Counted from the first letter of the stretch, positions 1 through 6,769 are shown. The stretch: 10,315 nt of DNA from Gemmatimonadota bacterium (GCA_003220955.1 QHTW01000010.1:1-10315); one strand, 5' to 3'. Notes: a model not told the origin generated them from the letters alone. A program made the numbers and translations.

Positions 1-545
1 GCGCGGACGAAATGATGCAGATGCTCGATCTCGCCCATGAGTTCGGGTTCAAGATCCGCTCGTTCCACCACGCGGTGGAGGCGTACAAGATCGCCGACGT
101 GCTGGCGCGCGAGGGCACGGCGGTGTCGATCTGGTCGGACTGGTGGGGTTTCAAAGAAGAGGCGATGGACGGGATCTACGAGAACGCCGCGCTGGTGCAG
201 CAGGCGGGTGGGCGCGTGGTGATCCACTCCGATGACGCATCCGGCATTCAACGGCTCAATCAGGAGGCGGCAAAGGCGATGTATCACGGCCGGCGCGCCG
301 GAATTCCCATCACGCGGGACCAGGCGGTGCGCTGGTTCACCGCCAACCCGGCCTGGGTGCTCGGCCTCGACTCGATCGTCGGGTCGCTCGAGCCCGGCAA
401 GATGGCCGATGTCGTGCTCTGGTCGGCCGATCCGCTTTCCGTCTATGCCCGCGCGATTCAGGTCTACAACGACGGCTGGCTCGTCTACGACCGCAACGAT
501 CCGGCGCATCAACCAAGAACCGACTTCACGCTGGGGCAGCCATGA
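1..545 (+). CDS. Amidohydrolase, imidazolonepropionase-like (3' part; 5' end outside window)
   Basis: This is the C-terminal part of an amidohydrolase-superfamily enzyme; the first complete codon is at position 3 and the true start lies upstream of the window. The frame contains SFHHAVEAYKIAD, with histidines expected in the TIM-barrel metal site, and VIHSDD, the typical motif carrying a late metal-site His and the catalytic Asp. It ends with the usual composite-domain tail: FTANPAWVLGLD, then GSLEPGKMADVVLWSADPLS. Members hydrolyse cyclic amide, imide or peptide-like bonds; the substrate cannot be told from this fragment, and export cannot be judged because the N-terminus is missing. Its TGA overlaps the ATG of the next amidohydrolase gene (ATGA at 542-545), which implies translational coupling. 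The family call is firm; the specific activity is unknown. Confidence 0.9.
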   Translation, partial: ADEMMQMLDLAHEFGFKIRSFHHAVEAYKIADVLAREGTAVSIWSDWWGFKEEAMDGIYENAALVQQAGGRVVIHSDDASGIQRLNQEAAKAMYHGRRAGIPITRDQAVRWFTANPAWVLGLDSIVGSLEPGKMADVVLWSADPLSVYARAIQVYNDGWLVYDRNDPAHQPRTDFTLGQP

Positions 546-1750
546 TCGCCTTCCTGCTTGCCCAGACGATCGCGATCACCGGGGGCACGGTGTATCCGGT
601 TTCGGGTCCGAAGATCGAAAACGCCACGGTGCTGATCCGTGATGGCCGGATTGCCGCCGTCGGAGCGACCGTGGCCGTGCCGGCAGGTGCGACGCGCATC
701 GATGCATCCGGCAAGTGGGTAACACCCGGCTTCATCGATGGCGCGGGTCAGATGGGATTGCGGGAGATTGGCGCGGTCGACAATACGAGTGAGTACACCT
801 TCCGGGGCAACGACGTCGCGGCTGCCTTCAACGTGCTCGAAGGCGTCAATCCGGCGTCCGCGCTCATCGCCGTGAACCGGATGGAAGGGATCACCACCAC
901 CCTCGCGGTGCCCAACGGCAATCTGATCTGGGGCCAGGCGGTGTTGATCGACCTCGATGGCGCGACGATCGAGGCGATGCGGGTGAAGTCGCCCACCGCG
1001 ATGGTCGCCGATTTGAGCGAGGGGTCGAAGGCCGCGGGCGGCGGCTCGCGCGCGGGCGTGGCGCAACGGCTGCGCCGCGTGCTCGAGGACGCGCGCGAGT
1101 ATGCGACGCGGCGTGCCGATTATCGCCGCGCGCAGATCCAGCCGCTCAGCGCGAGCGCCGCCGACCTCGAGGCGCTGCAGCCCGTGTTGCGGGGTGAGCT
1201 CCCGCTGCTCGTGGTGGCGAACCGCCGCAGCGATATCGAGACCGCGCTGCGCATCGCGAAGGAGTACAAGCTGCGGCTGATTCTCGCGGGGGTGGCCGAG
1301 GGGTGGATGATCGCGAGCGAGATCGCGGCGGCGGGGGTTCCAGTGCTCGTCGAGCCCCTCGACAACATTCCGAGCTACGACGCGCTCGGCATTCGCTACG
1401 AGAACGCTCCGTTGCTCGCGAAGGGCGGCGTGAAGGTTGCGCTGATGGAGACAGCGACCGAGAATACCAGGGATCTGCGGCAGCAGGCCGGAAATGCGGT
1501 CGCAAGCGGGATGCCATGGGAACAGGCGTTGCGTGCCGTGACGCTGACGCCCGCCGAGATCTTTGGCGTGGCGGATCGTTATGGTTCGCTGGACAATGGG
1601 AAAGTTGCCAACGTGGTGGTTTGGACTGGGGACCCGTTTGACTTCGCCACTGGAGTGGAGCACGTCTACATCCGTGGGCAAGAGATCCCGCTGAGGAGCC
1701 GGCAGACGGAGCTGCTCGAGAGGTACAAGAGTCTGCCCCCTAAATACTAG
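542..1750 (+). CDS. Amidohydrolase-family protein lacking the metal-binding histidines (probable pseudoenzyme partner)
   Basis: This 402-residue protein has the amidohydrolase layout: an N-terminal beta-sandwich strand (ITGGTVYPVSGPKIENATVLIRDGRI, split here as ITGGTVYP then ATVLIRDGRI), VTPGFID at 60-66, a barrel region with SDIETALRIAKEYKLRLIL, and the C-terminal GSLDNGKVANVVVWTGDPF. The expected HxH after PGFID reads AGQ (68-70). The usual barrel histidines and the HSDD-type motif are also absent: the sequence reads ALMETATENTRDLRQQAG instead. Only one His exists, H374 near the C-terminus. Metal-dependent catalysis by the standard mechanism is therefore unlikely; a structural or regulatory role beside the upstream enzyme is an inference. 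The ATG overlaps the upstream stop and follows GGGG about 5 bases away. The N-terminus MIAFLLAQ is hydrophobic but short for a signal peptide. The stop is TAG. Confidence 0.88.
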   Translation: MIAFLLAQTIAITGGTVYPVSGPKIENATVLIRDGRIAAVGATVAVPAGATRIDASGKWVTPGFIDGAGQMGLREIGAVDNTSEYTFRGNDVAAAFNVLEGVNPASALIAVNRMEGITTTLAVPNGNLIWGQAVLIDLDGATIEAMRVKSPTAMVADLSEGSKAAGGGSRAGVAQRLRRVLEDAREYATRRADYRRAQIQPLSASAADLEALQPVLRGELPLLVVANRRSDIETALRIAKEYKLRLILAGVAEGWMIASEIAAAGVPVLVEPLDNIPSYDALGIRYENAPLLAKGGVKVALMETATENTRDLRQQAGNAVASGMPWEQALRAVTLTPAEIFGVADRYGSLDNGKVANVVVWTGDPFDFATGVEHVYIRGQEIPLRSRQTELLERYKSLPPKY

Positions 1751-1783
1751 GGCGGCAATGGCGGCAGGGGCGGCAGGGTTGTT

Positions 1784-1811
1784 GTAGGGGCGCAGCATGC
1801 TGCGCCCCTAC
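1784..1811. repeat. 28-bp perfect palindrome, copy 1
   Basis: The half-site GTAGGGGCGCAGCA (1784-1797) is followed at once by its exact reverse complement (1798-1811), with no spacer. An identical copy lies at 2559-2586. The flanks of the two copies differ, so the repeated unit is just the palindrome. This copy sits between the convergent ends of the amidohydrolase gene and rpmA. No T-rich run follows on either strand, so it is not a classical intrinsic terminator; a REP-like dispersed intergenic element is the likeliest reading. Confidence 0.9.
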
Positions 1812-1830
1812 TGTTTACCCGTGCACCGAA

Positions 1831-1865
1831 ATCAAAAGGGCGGCGATTTTGCTTTCGCCGCCCTT
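1831..1865 (-). terminator. Rho-independent terminator of rpmA
   Basis: On the minus strand, 24 bases past the rpmA stop, AAGGGCGGCGA (1865-1855) pairs with TCGCCGCCCTT (1846-1836) around an 8-base A-rich loop. The stem runs into TTTTGAT, a short T tract. An 11-bp GC-rich stem plus T tract downstream of the last gene of the rng-rplU-rpmA run fits an intrinsic terminator. In the plus direction no T tract follows, so it should act on the minus strand only. Confidence 0.7.
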
Positions 1866-1889
1866 CGCCGCCGCTTCACCTTGCCGCCC

Positions 1890-2183
1890 TTAGTTTTTCG
1901 CCGCCGCCTTTGCGACCGCCGCCTTCATGGCCGCCGGATACACGCTTACCTGCATTCTCTTCTTGTTCTTATGCTCGAATTTCACTTGCCCATCGATAAC
2001 CGTGAACAGGGAGTCGTCTGATGCCCGCCGCACGTTTCGGCCCGGATGGAACTTCGTCCCGCGCTGGCGCAGGATGATGCTGCCCGCGGTCACGAATTCC
2101 CCGCCGAACCGCTTCACGCCGAGGTACTTCGGATTGGAATCGCGCCCGTTGCGCGAGGAGCCGACACCCTTCTTATGAGCCAT
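1890..2183 (-). CDS. rpmA: 50S ribosomal protein L27 (bL27)
   Basis: The protein has 97 residues and begins MAHKKGVGSSRNGRDS, the classic bL27 N-terminus that reaches toward the peptidyl-transferase centre. It continues with YLGVKRFGGEFVTAGSIILR, then QRGTKFHPGRNV, then DDSLFTVIDGQVKFE, all diagnostic of the family. It lacks the cleavable N-terminal extension known from Firmicutes. The C-terminus carries an Ala/Lys-rich tail (about residues 85-97) that makes it slightly longer than the usual ~85 residues. The ATG at 2183 follows GAGGA about 5 bases upstream. Only 7 bp separate it from the rplU stop, so it is the second gene of an rplU-rpmA operon, as in most bacteria. An intrinsic terminator follows at 1831-1865. 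Confidence 0.98.
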   Translation of the reverse strand: MAHKKGVGSSRNGRDSNPKYLGVKRFGGEFVTAGSIILRQRGTKFHPGRNVRRASDDSLFTVIDGQVKFEHKNKKRMQVSVYPAAMKAAVAKAAAKN

Positions 2184-2190
2184 GCGATCC

Positions 2191-2508
2191 TCAGCCGACC
2201 TTCACGTCGGCGATCTTGATTTCAGTGAAATCCTGGCGATGCCCGGCGTGCCGGCGGTAACCAGTGCGGCGCGCAAACCGGAAGATGCGGATCTTCTTGT
2301 CCTTGCCGTGCCGCACGACCTCGGCCGTGACCTTTGCACCTTTGATGTGTGGCTTGCCGCTCTGCACTTCCTTGCCGTCGCTCGCGACCAACACGTGATC
2401 GAACGAGACTTCGTCCCCCGGCTTGGCATCGAGCAGCGGGACCTTGATCGTGACTCCCGGCTCGGCTCGGAACTGGCGGCCCCCGGTCGTGAAAATCGCG
2501 TATGACAT
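2191..2508 (-). CDS. rplU: 50S ribosomal protein L21 (bL21)
   Basis: This 105-residue protein starts MSYAIFTTGGRQFRAEPG and carries the bL21 features GDEVSFDHVLV, then the basic KKIRIFRFARRTGYRRHAGHR motif near residues 70-90 (given in part: RRTGYRRHAGHRQDFTEIKI). bL21 binds 23S rRNA in the large subunit. The length matches the family. The ATG at 2508 is fixed by family alignment, but the bases just upstream (CCGGCCCCT) show no good Shine-Dalgarno, unlike rpmA and rng. It lies 80 bp downstream of rng, with palindrome copy 2 in that gap, and 7 bp upstream of rpmA. I see no convincing promoter or L21 leader in the gap, so co-transcription with rng is possible. Confidence 0.98.
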   Translation of the reverse strand: MSYAIFTTGGRQFRAEPGVTIKVPLLDAKPGDEVSFDHVLVASDGKEVQSGKPHIKGAKVTAEVVRHGKDKKIRIFRFARRTGYRRHAGHRQDFTEIKIADVKVG

Positions 2509-2558
2509 AGGGGCCGGAACCTAAACAGGGACAATCGGTTGGTCAAGGTCGGGCGGAT

Positions 2559-2586
2559 GTAGGGGCGCAGCATGCTGCGCCCCTAC
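2559..2586. repeat. 28-bp perfect palindrome, copy 2
   Basis: This is base-for-base identical to the element at 1784-1811, again a spacer-free inverted repeat of GTAGGGGCGCAGCA. It lies in the 80-bp gap between rng and rplU and ends 2 bases from the rng stop codon. If rng, rplU and rpmA share a transcript it would form a very stable 14-bp RNA hairpin between them, which could protect the upstream message or attenuate transcription. No T tract follows on the minus strand. Confidence 0.9.
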
Positions 2587-2588
2587 CA

Positions 2589-4208
2589 TCACGCGACGGC
2601 GTATTGCTCGGTCACGTCGCGACCCGCCGGCCGGGCCATCATTCTGAATTCGTCCAACCGCATCATCGGATCGTCGCGCACCTCGAGCTCGAGCCCCGTC
2701 TGCTTCTCGAGTTGCCGCAGGAAGTTAGGCTCCTGCTCCACAAGGTAGAGCGCGACCTCCGGGTGCAGGCGGACTGACAGCTGCCGTTCCTTGTGATCCG
2801 CGCCCGCGCGCTTGAGGGAGCGCTCCATCCGTCGCACCACGACCTCCGGCCGGAACACGCGACCCGTGCCGCTGCACGTCGGGCATTCGATCGTCATCGA
2901 CTGCCACAACGAGGGACGGACGCGCTGGCGGGTCATCTCGACCAACCCCAGCTCCGACACCGCAAACGCCCGCGTGCGCGCGCGGTCGCGGCCCAGATTG
3001 GTGCGCAGTTCCTGGAGGACCTTGTCGCGGTTGGAGCGCGTTTCCATGTCGATGAAATCCACGACGATGATCCCGCCGATATCGCGCAGCCGGAGCTGGC
3101 GCGCCACTTCCCGCGCCGCCTCGAGGTTCGTGCGTAGGATCGTGCTCTCGGGGTCCCGCTTGCCCGTGTAGCGCCCCGTGTTGACGTCGATCGAGATCAG
3201 CGCCTCGGTCGGCTGGATGATCAAATACCCGCCCGTCGGCAGGTCGACGCGCTGCTTGAAGAGGTTGCGGATCTCCGCCTCCACATCGTATTCGTCGAAG
3301 AGCGGAGTCTCGGCGGTGTACAGCTTGACCCGGGGCAACAGTTCGGGGTCGATCTGCTTTAAGTACTGCTCGACTTCGTTGTACAGGAGCTTGGAGTCGA
3401 CAAGGAGCAGGTCGACATTGTCCGACAGCAGGTCGCGCACGATGCCGCGCGTCAGGCTCGTCTCGCGCTGCACCAGCGCGGGTGCACGGCCCGACGACGC
3501 TTTCCGCTGAATCTTTTTCCAGATGCCGAGGAGATGGTCGATCTCGCGCTTGCAGCTCGCTTCCGTCAGGTCGTCGGCGACGGTGCGAATGATCCAGCCG
3601 CCCGAATCCGCGGGGACGAGCTTCGTGACCATCTCGCGCAGTTTGGCGCGCTGGTCGCGCGCTTCGATCTTGCGTGAGACGCCCACCTTGGAGGCGAACG
3701 GCATGTAGACGAGGAACCGGCCGGCGAGCGAGACCTGCGCGGTGACGCGCGGTCCCTTGGTACCGATGGCTTCTTTGATGACCTGGACGAGCTTGGTCTG
3801 ACCGCGCTTCAGCTCGTCGGCGATGTTGGGCGCGGGGCGCCGGCGGGAACGATCTCGTGGAGGCCCGCGCCGCTTGGCTGTTGCCTGGCCGCCACCGTTT
3901 CCCCCTCCCCCTCCGTTCCCGTTCCCGTTCTCTTCGTCCGCGTCGTCGGGCTCACGGTCTTCGGGGTCTTCGTCCTCGTCGGCTTCGATTAAATCGGAGG
4001 CGTGGAGAAAGGCGCTCTTTTCGGCGCCGATGTCGACGAAGGCCGCCTGGATGCCGGGCAGAACCGCCTCGACCTTGCCGACATAGATGTCGCCAACCGA
4101 ACGGTGGGAGTCGGGACGATCGACCAGGAGCTCAACAAGGCGGTCGTCCTCGAGAATGGCCACGCGGGTCTCCCGCGGGTTTCCAGAAATCAATATTTCG
4201 CGCTTCAA
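2589..4208 (-). CDS. rng: Ribonuclease G (RNase E/G family)
   Basis: This 539-residue endoribonuclease of the RNase E/G family acts on single-stranded A/U-rich RNA in rRNA maturation and mRNA turnover. Visible parts: N-terminal EILISGNPRETRVAILED, an S1-like domain (about 36-165) with YVGKVEAVLPGIQAAFVDIG, a 5'-sensor region around 145-180 (KEAIGTKGPRVTAQVSLAGR), the catalytic core with D341 in ISIDVNTGRYTGK and D384 in VVDFIDM, and the Zn-link CPTCSGTG (C442, C445). A low-complexity insert at about 75-127 (acidic, then Gly/Asn, then Arg-rich) sits inside the S1 domain and explains the excess over the 489 residues of E. coli RNase G. The start codon is TTG (4208-4206) with GAGGG about 9 bases upstream, and the family N-terminus begins right there. 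It lacks the long RNase E C-terminal scaffold. Confidence 0.95.
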   Translation of the reverse strand: MKREILISGNPRETRVAILEDDRLVELLVDRPDSHRSVGDIYVGKVEAVLPGIQAAFVDIGAEKSAFLHASDLIEADEDEDPEDREPDDADEENGNGNGGGGGNGGGQATAKRRGPPRDRSRRRPAPNIADELKRGQTKLVQVIKEAIGTKGPRVTAQVSLAGRFLVYMPFASKVGVSRKIEARDQRAKLREMVTKLVPADSGGWIIRTVADDLTEASCKREIDHLLGIWKKIQRKASSGRAPALVQRETSLTRGIVRDLLSDNVDLLLVDSKLLYNEVEQYLKQIDPELLPRVKLYTAETPLFDEYDVEAEIRNLFKQRVDLPTGGYLIIQPTEALISIDVNTGRYTGKRDPESTILRTNLEAAREVARQLRLRDIGGIIVVDFIDMETRSNRDKVLQELRTNLGRDRARTRAFAVSELGLVEMTRQRVRPSLWQSMTIECPTCSGTGRVFRPEVVVRRMERSLKRAGADHKERQLSVRLHPEVALYLVEQEPNFLRQLEKQTGLELEVRDDPMMRLDEFRMMARPAGRDVTEQYAVA

Positions 4209-4402
4209 AGCAGTTACCCTCGCGTCCCGGCGGGAAGCAGCCGCCCCCCGGGAGCCTGTGGTTTTCCCAGCAATAATCCAACTCGCCGGGCACGCCCAGC
4301 AGCGGCGGCGGCACCGGCAGGGAGATCAATCGATTGGAAAGGCGGCTGAGAGACGCCAGAGACCAATGCATGAGGTAAACCTAAGACGAGCGGGAGTTTA
4401 GG
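4209..4402. other. Intergenic gap between acyl-CoA dehydrogenase and rng genes
   Basis: This 194-bp gap separates two minus-strand genes. It ends in the rng ribosome binding site (GAGGG near 4218-4222 on the minus strand). Just past the dehydrogenase stop, ACCTAA and TTAGGT could pair (about 4376-4408) around a 13-base loop and are followed by TTTACC, a weak terminator candidate at best. I see no convincing -35/-10 pair, although a promoter for rng is expected here. Confidence 0.4.
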
Positions 4403-5629
4403 TCAATCTATCAAACCGCCCAGGAGCTGCCGGGCAATCACGACGCGTTGAATTTCGCTCGTTCCCTCGCCGATTTCACAAATCTTGGCGTCGCGCATCA
4501 TGCGTTCGACCGGATACTCGGTCGTGTATCCGTACCCGCCGTGGAGCTGGACGGCTTTGGTCGTGGCACGCATGGAGAGCTCGGAGGCGTACAACTTGGC
4601 CATTGCCGCCTCGCGCTTGAACGGATGGCCATGCTGCTTGAGCCAGGCGGCGTGGTAGACGAGTTGTTTCGCGGCTTCGATTTCGGTGGCCATGTCGGCG
4701 AGGGCGAAATGCACGCCCTGGAAACTCGCAATCGGTCGGCCGAATTGTTTGCGGGTGGACGTATACGTCAGGCACTCCTCCAATGCTCCCTCGGCGAGTC
4801 CCAGGGCCAAGGCCGCGATGCCAATGCGACCGCCATCGAGGGTGTGGAGGAACTGGCGAAACCCGTTGTTCACCGGCCCCAACACATTCTCCTTCGGCAC
4901 AACCGCGTCCTGGAAGATCAGCTCACGCGTATCTGAGGCGCGCCAGCCGAGCTTGTCTTCTTTTTTCCCGGAGAGGACGCCGCGGTTCTTCGGCAGCTCC
5001 GGGAGGGGCGCATGACCGATCCCGACGCGTTTCGTCTCGTCGAGATCGCAGGTGTCCTTGGTGACGATGAAGGCTGTGATGCCGTGGGTGCGTTTGGCGT
5101 TCGGATCGGTGCGGGCAGTGACGCAGAAGATCTCGCCCACACCTGCGTGCGTGATGAAAATCTTCGAGCCGTTCAGGACGTAATGGTCGCCGCGATCGAC
5201 GGCGCTGGTCTTGGTGCCGCCCGCGTCCGAACCCGCTCCCGGCTCCGTCAGCCCGAAGCCGCCAAGAACCTTCCCCGTCGCGAGCAGGGGCGCGAAACGC
5301 TGCCTCTGCTCGTCGGTGCCGAAATCCATGATCGGCGAAGTGCCGAGTGTGGTATGTGCGCTGACCGTGATAGCGTGACTCGCATCGACTTTCGCGAGCT
5401 CGTGGATCACGGTGATGTACGACAGGTAATCCATCCCCGAGCCACCAAGCTCCTCCGGCCACGGAATGCCGAATAGGCCGAGCTCCGCCATCTGCTTCAC
5501 GTTGTCCCAGGGGAAGCGGCTCTCGAGGTCGTACTGGCGGGCCGTGGGTTTGACGACGTTCTTGGCGAAGTCTCTCACCATCTCGCGAACCTGGAGATGG
5601 TGGTCGGAGAAGTAGAGGCTATCGTGCAT
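4403..5629 (-). CDS. Acyl-CoA dehydrogenase
   Basis: This 408-residue FAD flavoprotein of the acyl-CoA dehydrogenase family oxidises acyl-CoA to trans-2-enoyl-CoA, passing electrons to ETF. Landmarks are the N-terminal helical domain (LQVREMVRDFAKNVVKP), the signature FGLTEPGAGSDAGGTKTSA (125-143), the beta domain, RKQFGRPIASFQGVHFALAD in the C-terminal helices, and the second signature QLHGGYGYTTEYPVERMMRD (361-380). E388 in IGEGTSEIQR is at the catalytic-base position of short/medium-chain and butyryl-type enzymes. About 22 extra residues (194-216, rich in Pro and charge) lie in the beta domain before SGKKEDKLGWRASDT, making it longer than the usual ~380. The chain-length preference cannot be read from sequence alone. 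The ATG at 5629 is 12 bp after the helicase stop; no strong Shine-Dalgarno is visible. Confidence 0.95.
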   Translation of the reverse strand: MHDSLYFSDHHLQVREMVRDFAKNVVKPTARQYDLESRFPWDNVKQMAELGLFGIPWPEELGGSGMDYLSYITVIHELAKVDASHAITVSAHTTLGTSPIMDFGTDEQRQRFAPLLATGKVLGGFGLTEPGAGSDAGGTKTSAVDRGDHYVLNGSKIFITHAGVGEIFCVTARTDPNAKRTHGITAFIVTKDTCDLDETKRVGIGHAPLPELPKNRGVLSGKKEDKLGWRASDTRELIFQDAVVPKENVLGPVNNGFRQFLHTLDGGRIGIAALALGLAEGALEECLTYTSTRKQFGRPIASFQGVHFALADMATEIEAAKQLVYHAAWLKQHGHPFKREAAMAKLYASELSMRATTKAVQLHGGYGYTTEYPVERMMRDAKICEIGEGTSEIQRVVIARQLLGGLID

Positions 5630-5641
5630 ACCGAAATATCA

Positions 5642-6769
5642 TCAGGGCTCCCCGAAGTACTCCAGTATCATCGCCCGGTGGTTTGTCCGAGATTCGACAT
5701 AGCGTCGCATGGCGGGACCGATGTTGCCCCAGGCAAGGTCTTCCGGCCGCCACAGCACGAGGCATTCCGACGCCTTGCCGTCCCTGCCGCCCCTGCCCGC
5801 CTCCTGATAGTAGGCCTCGATGGTCGGCGGCGGCCCCCAATGCAGCACCTGGCGGACGTCCGGCTTGTCGATCCCCATGCCGAAAGCGCTCGTGGCGACG
5901 ATCACGTGGACCTGATCGGCGAGGAAAGCCCGCAGCACGCGCTGGCGAGTGTTCGCGCTCAACCCGGCGTGATAGGGCGCAGCCCGCACGCTGGTCCGGA
6001 GCAGCGCGCGCGTGACCAGCTCCGTGAGACGCCGCGTCGGCGTGTAGATCAGCGCGGCACCTGGCGCATCACGCACCCGCGCGCGAATCGTAGCGAAGCG
6101 CTCGCGATCGTCGCGCACGCGGCGGACTCCAAAGACGAGATTGGGGCGATCGAACGACGTGACCACGACCTCCGCGTCGGGCATCCGCAACACGTGGAGC
6201 ATGTCTGCTCGGGCAGCGGGGGTGGCGCTGCCCGTGAGCGCGATCGTCGGCGGCCAGCCGAGCAGCGACCGGAACACGCCAAGCCGTCGATACACCGGCC
6301 GGAATTCGTTGCCCCACTCGGTGATGCAATGCGCTTCGTCGATGGCCAGCAGCTTCACGCGGGTCCCGCCGCCGGTAAGCCGGCGCGTCAGGGATCCCAG
6401 CCGCTCCGGCGCGCAGTAGAGCAGCGCGAGCCGGCCGCTCGTCGCGGCGTCGAGCACGAGACGGCGCTGTTGGGCATCGAGCTGGCTGTTCACATATGCC
6501 GCCGCGATCCCGCGGCGCCGCAGCGCGACCACCTGATCCTGCATCAGGGAAATGAGCGGCGAGATCACGAGCGTGAGTCCCGCGCCGAGCAGCGCGGGCA
6601 CTTGATAGCAGAGCGATTTGCCGGCACCGGTGGGCAGCACGGCGAGGACACTCCGACCCGCGAGGAGCGGGCCGAGCACTTTGAGCTGGTGTACCCGGAA
6701 ACGGGTGTGACCGAACCGTTCGCTGAGGATTGCGCGCGCGGCGTCGAGGCCCACGGTGCCGGTCGGCAT
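5642..6769 (-). CDS. recQ: RecQ-family ATP-dependent DNA helicase, helicase core only
   Basis: This 375-residue SF2 helicase belongs to the RecQ family and unwinds DNA 3' to 5' during recombination and fork repair. Motifs: FRVHQ (Q-motif, Q28), PTGAGKS (Walker A, 46-52), VISPLISLMQDQV, DEAH (144-147), the aromatic-rich loop WGNEFRPVYRRLG, TGSATP (motif III, usually TATATP), IYTPTRR, YHAGL, ATSAFGMGIDKPDVR and QEAGRGGRDG (motif VI, 322-331). The protein ends at ILEYFGEP, exactly where the zinc-binding subdomain would begin; the RQC and HRDC domains of the ~600-residue E. coli enzyme are absent, and two stop codons follow each other. The loop has Asn154 where E. coli RecQ has the ATPase-coupling His156. 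The ATG at 6769 has no clear Shine-Dalgarno. The acyl-CoA dehydrogenase gene starts 12 bp downstream. The gene symbol indicates family only. Confidence 0.9.
   Translation of the reverse strand: MPTGTVGLDAARAILSERFGHTRFRVHQLKVLGPLLAGRSVLAVLPTGAGKSLCYQVPALLGAGLTLVISPLISLMQDQVVALRRRGIAAAYVNSQLDAQQRRLVLDAATSGRLALLYCAPERLGSLTRRLTGGGTRVKLLAIDEAHCITEWGNEFRPVYRRLGVFRSLLGWPPTIALTGSATPAARADMLHVLRMPDAEVVVTSFDRPNLVFGVRRVRDDRERFATIRARVRDAPGAALIYTPTRRLTELVTRALLRTSVRAAPYHAGLSANTRQRVLRAFLADQVHVIVATSAFGMGIDKPDVRQVLHWGPPPTIEAYYQEAGRGGRDGKASECLVLWRPEDLAWGNIGPAMRRYVESRTNHRAMILEYFGEP

Noticed and set aside
509..1798. 429-codon minus-strand open frame opposite the amidohydrolase gene
   Set aside because: It is antisense to a clear family gene, has low-complexity Arg/His-rich composition typical of GC-rich shadow frames, and starts inside the palindrome.
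1784..1811. Palindrome as an intrinsic terminator for the amidohydrolase gene
   Set aside because: The stem is strong but no T tract follows on either strand, and an identical element sits between co-directional genes.
4132..4371. 79-codon minus-strand frame overlapping the start of rng
   Set aside because: It overlaps the conserved RNase G N-terminus by about 77 bp, shows no domain, and has only a weak ribosome binding site; not strong enough to call a gene.
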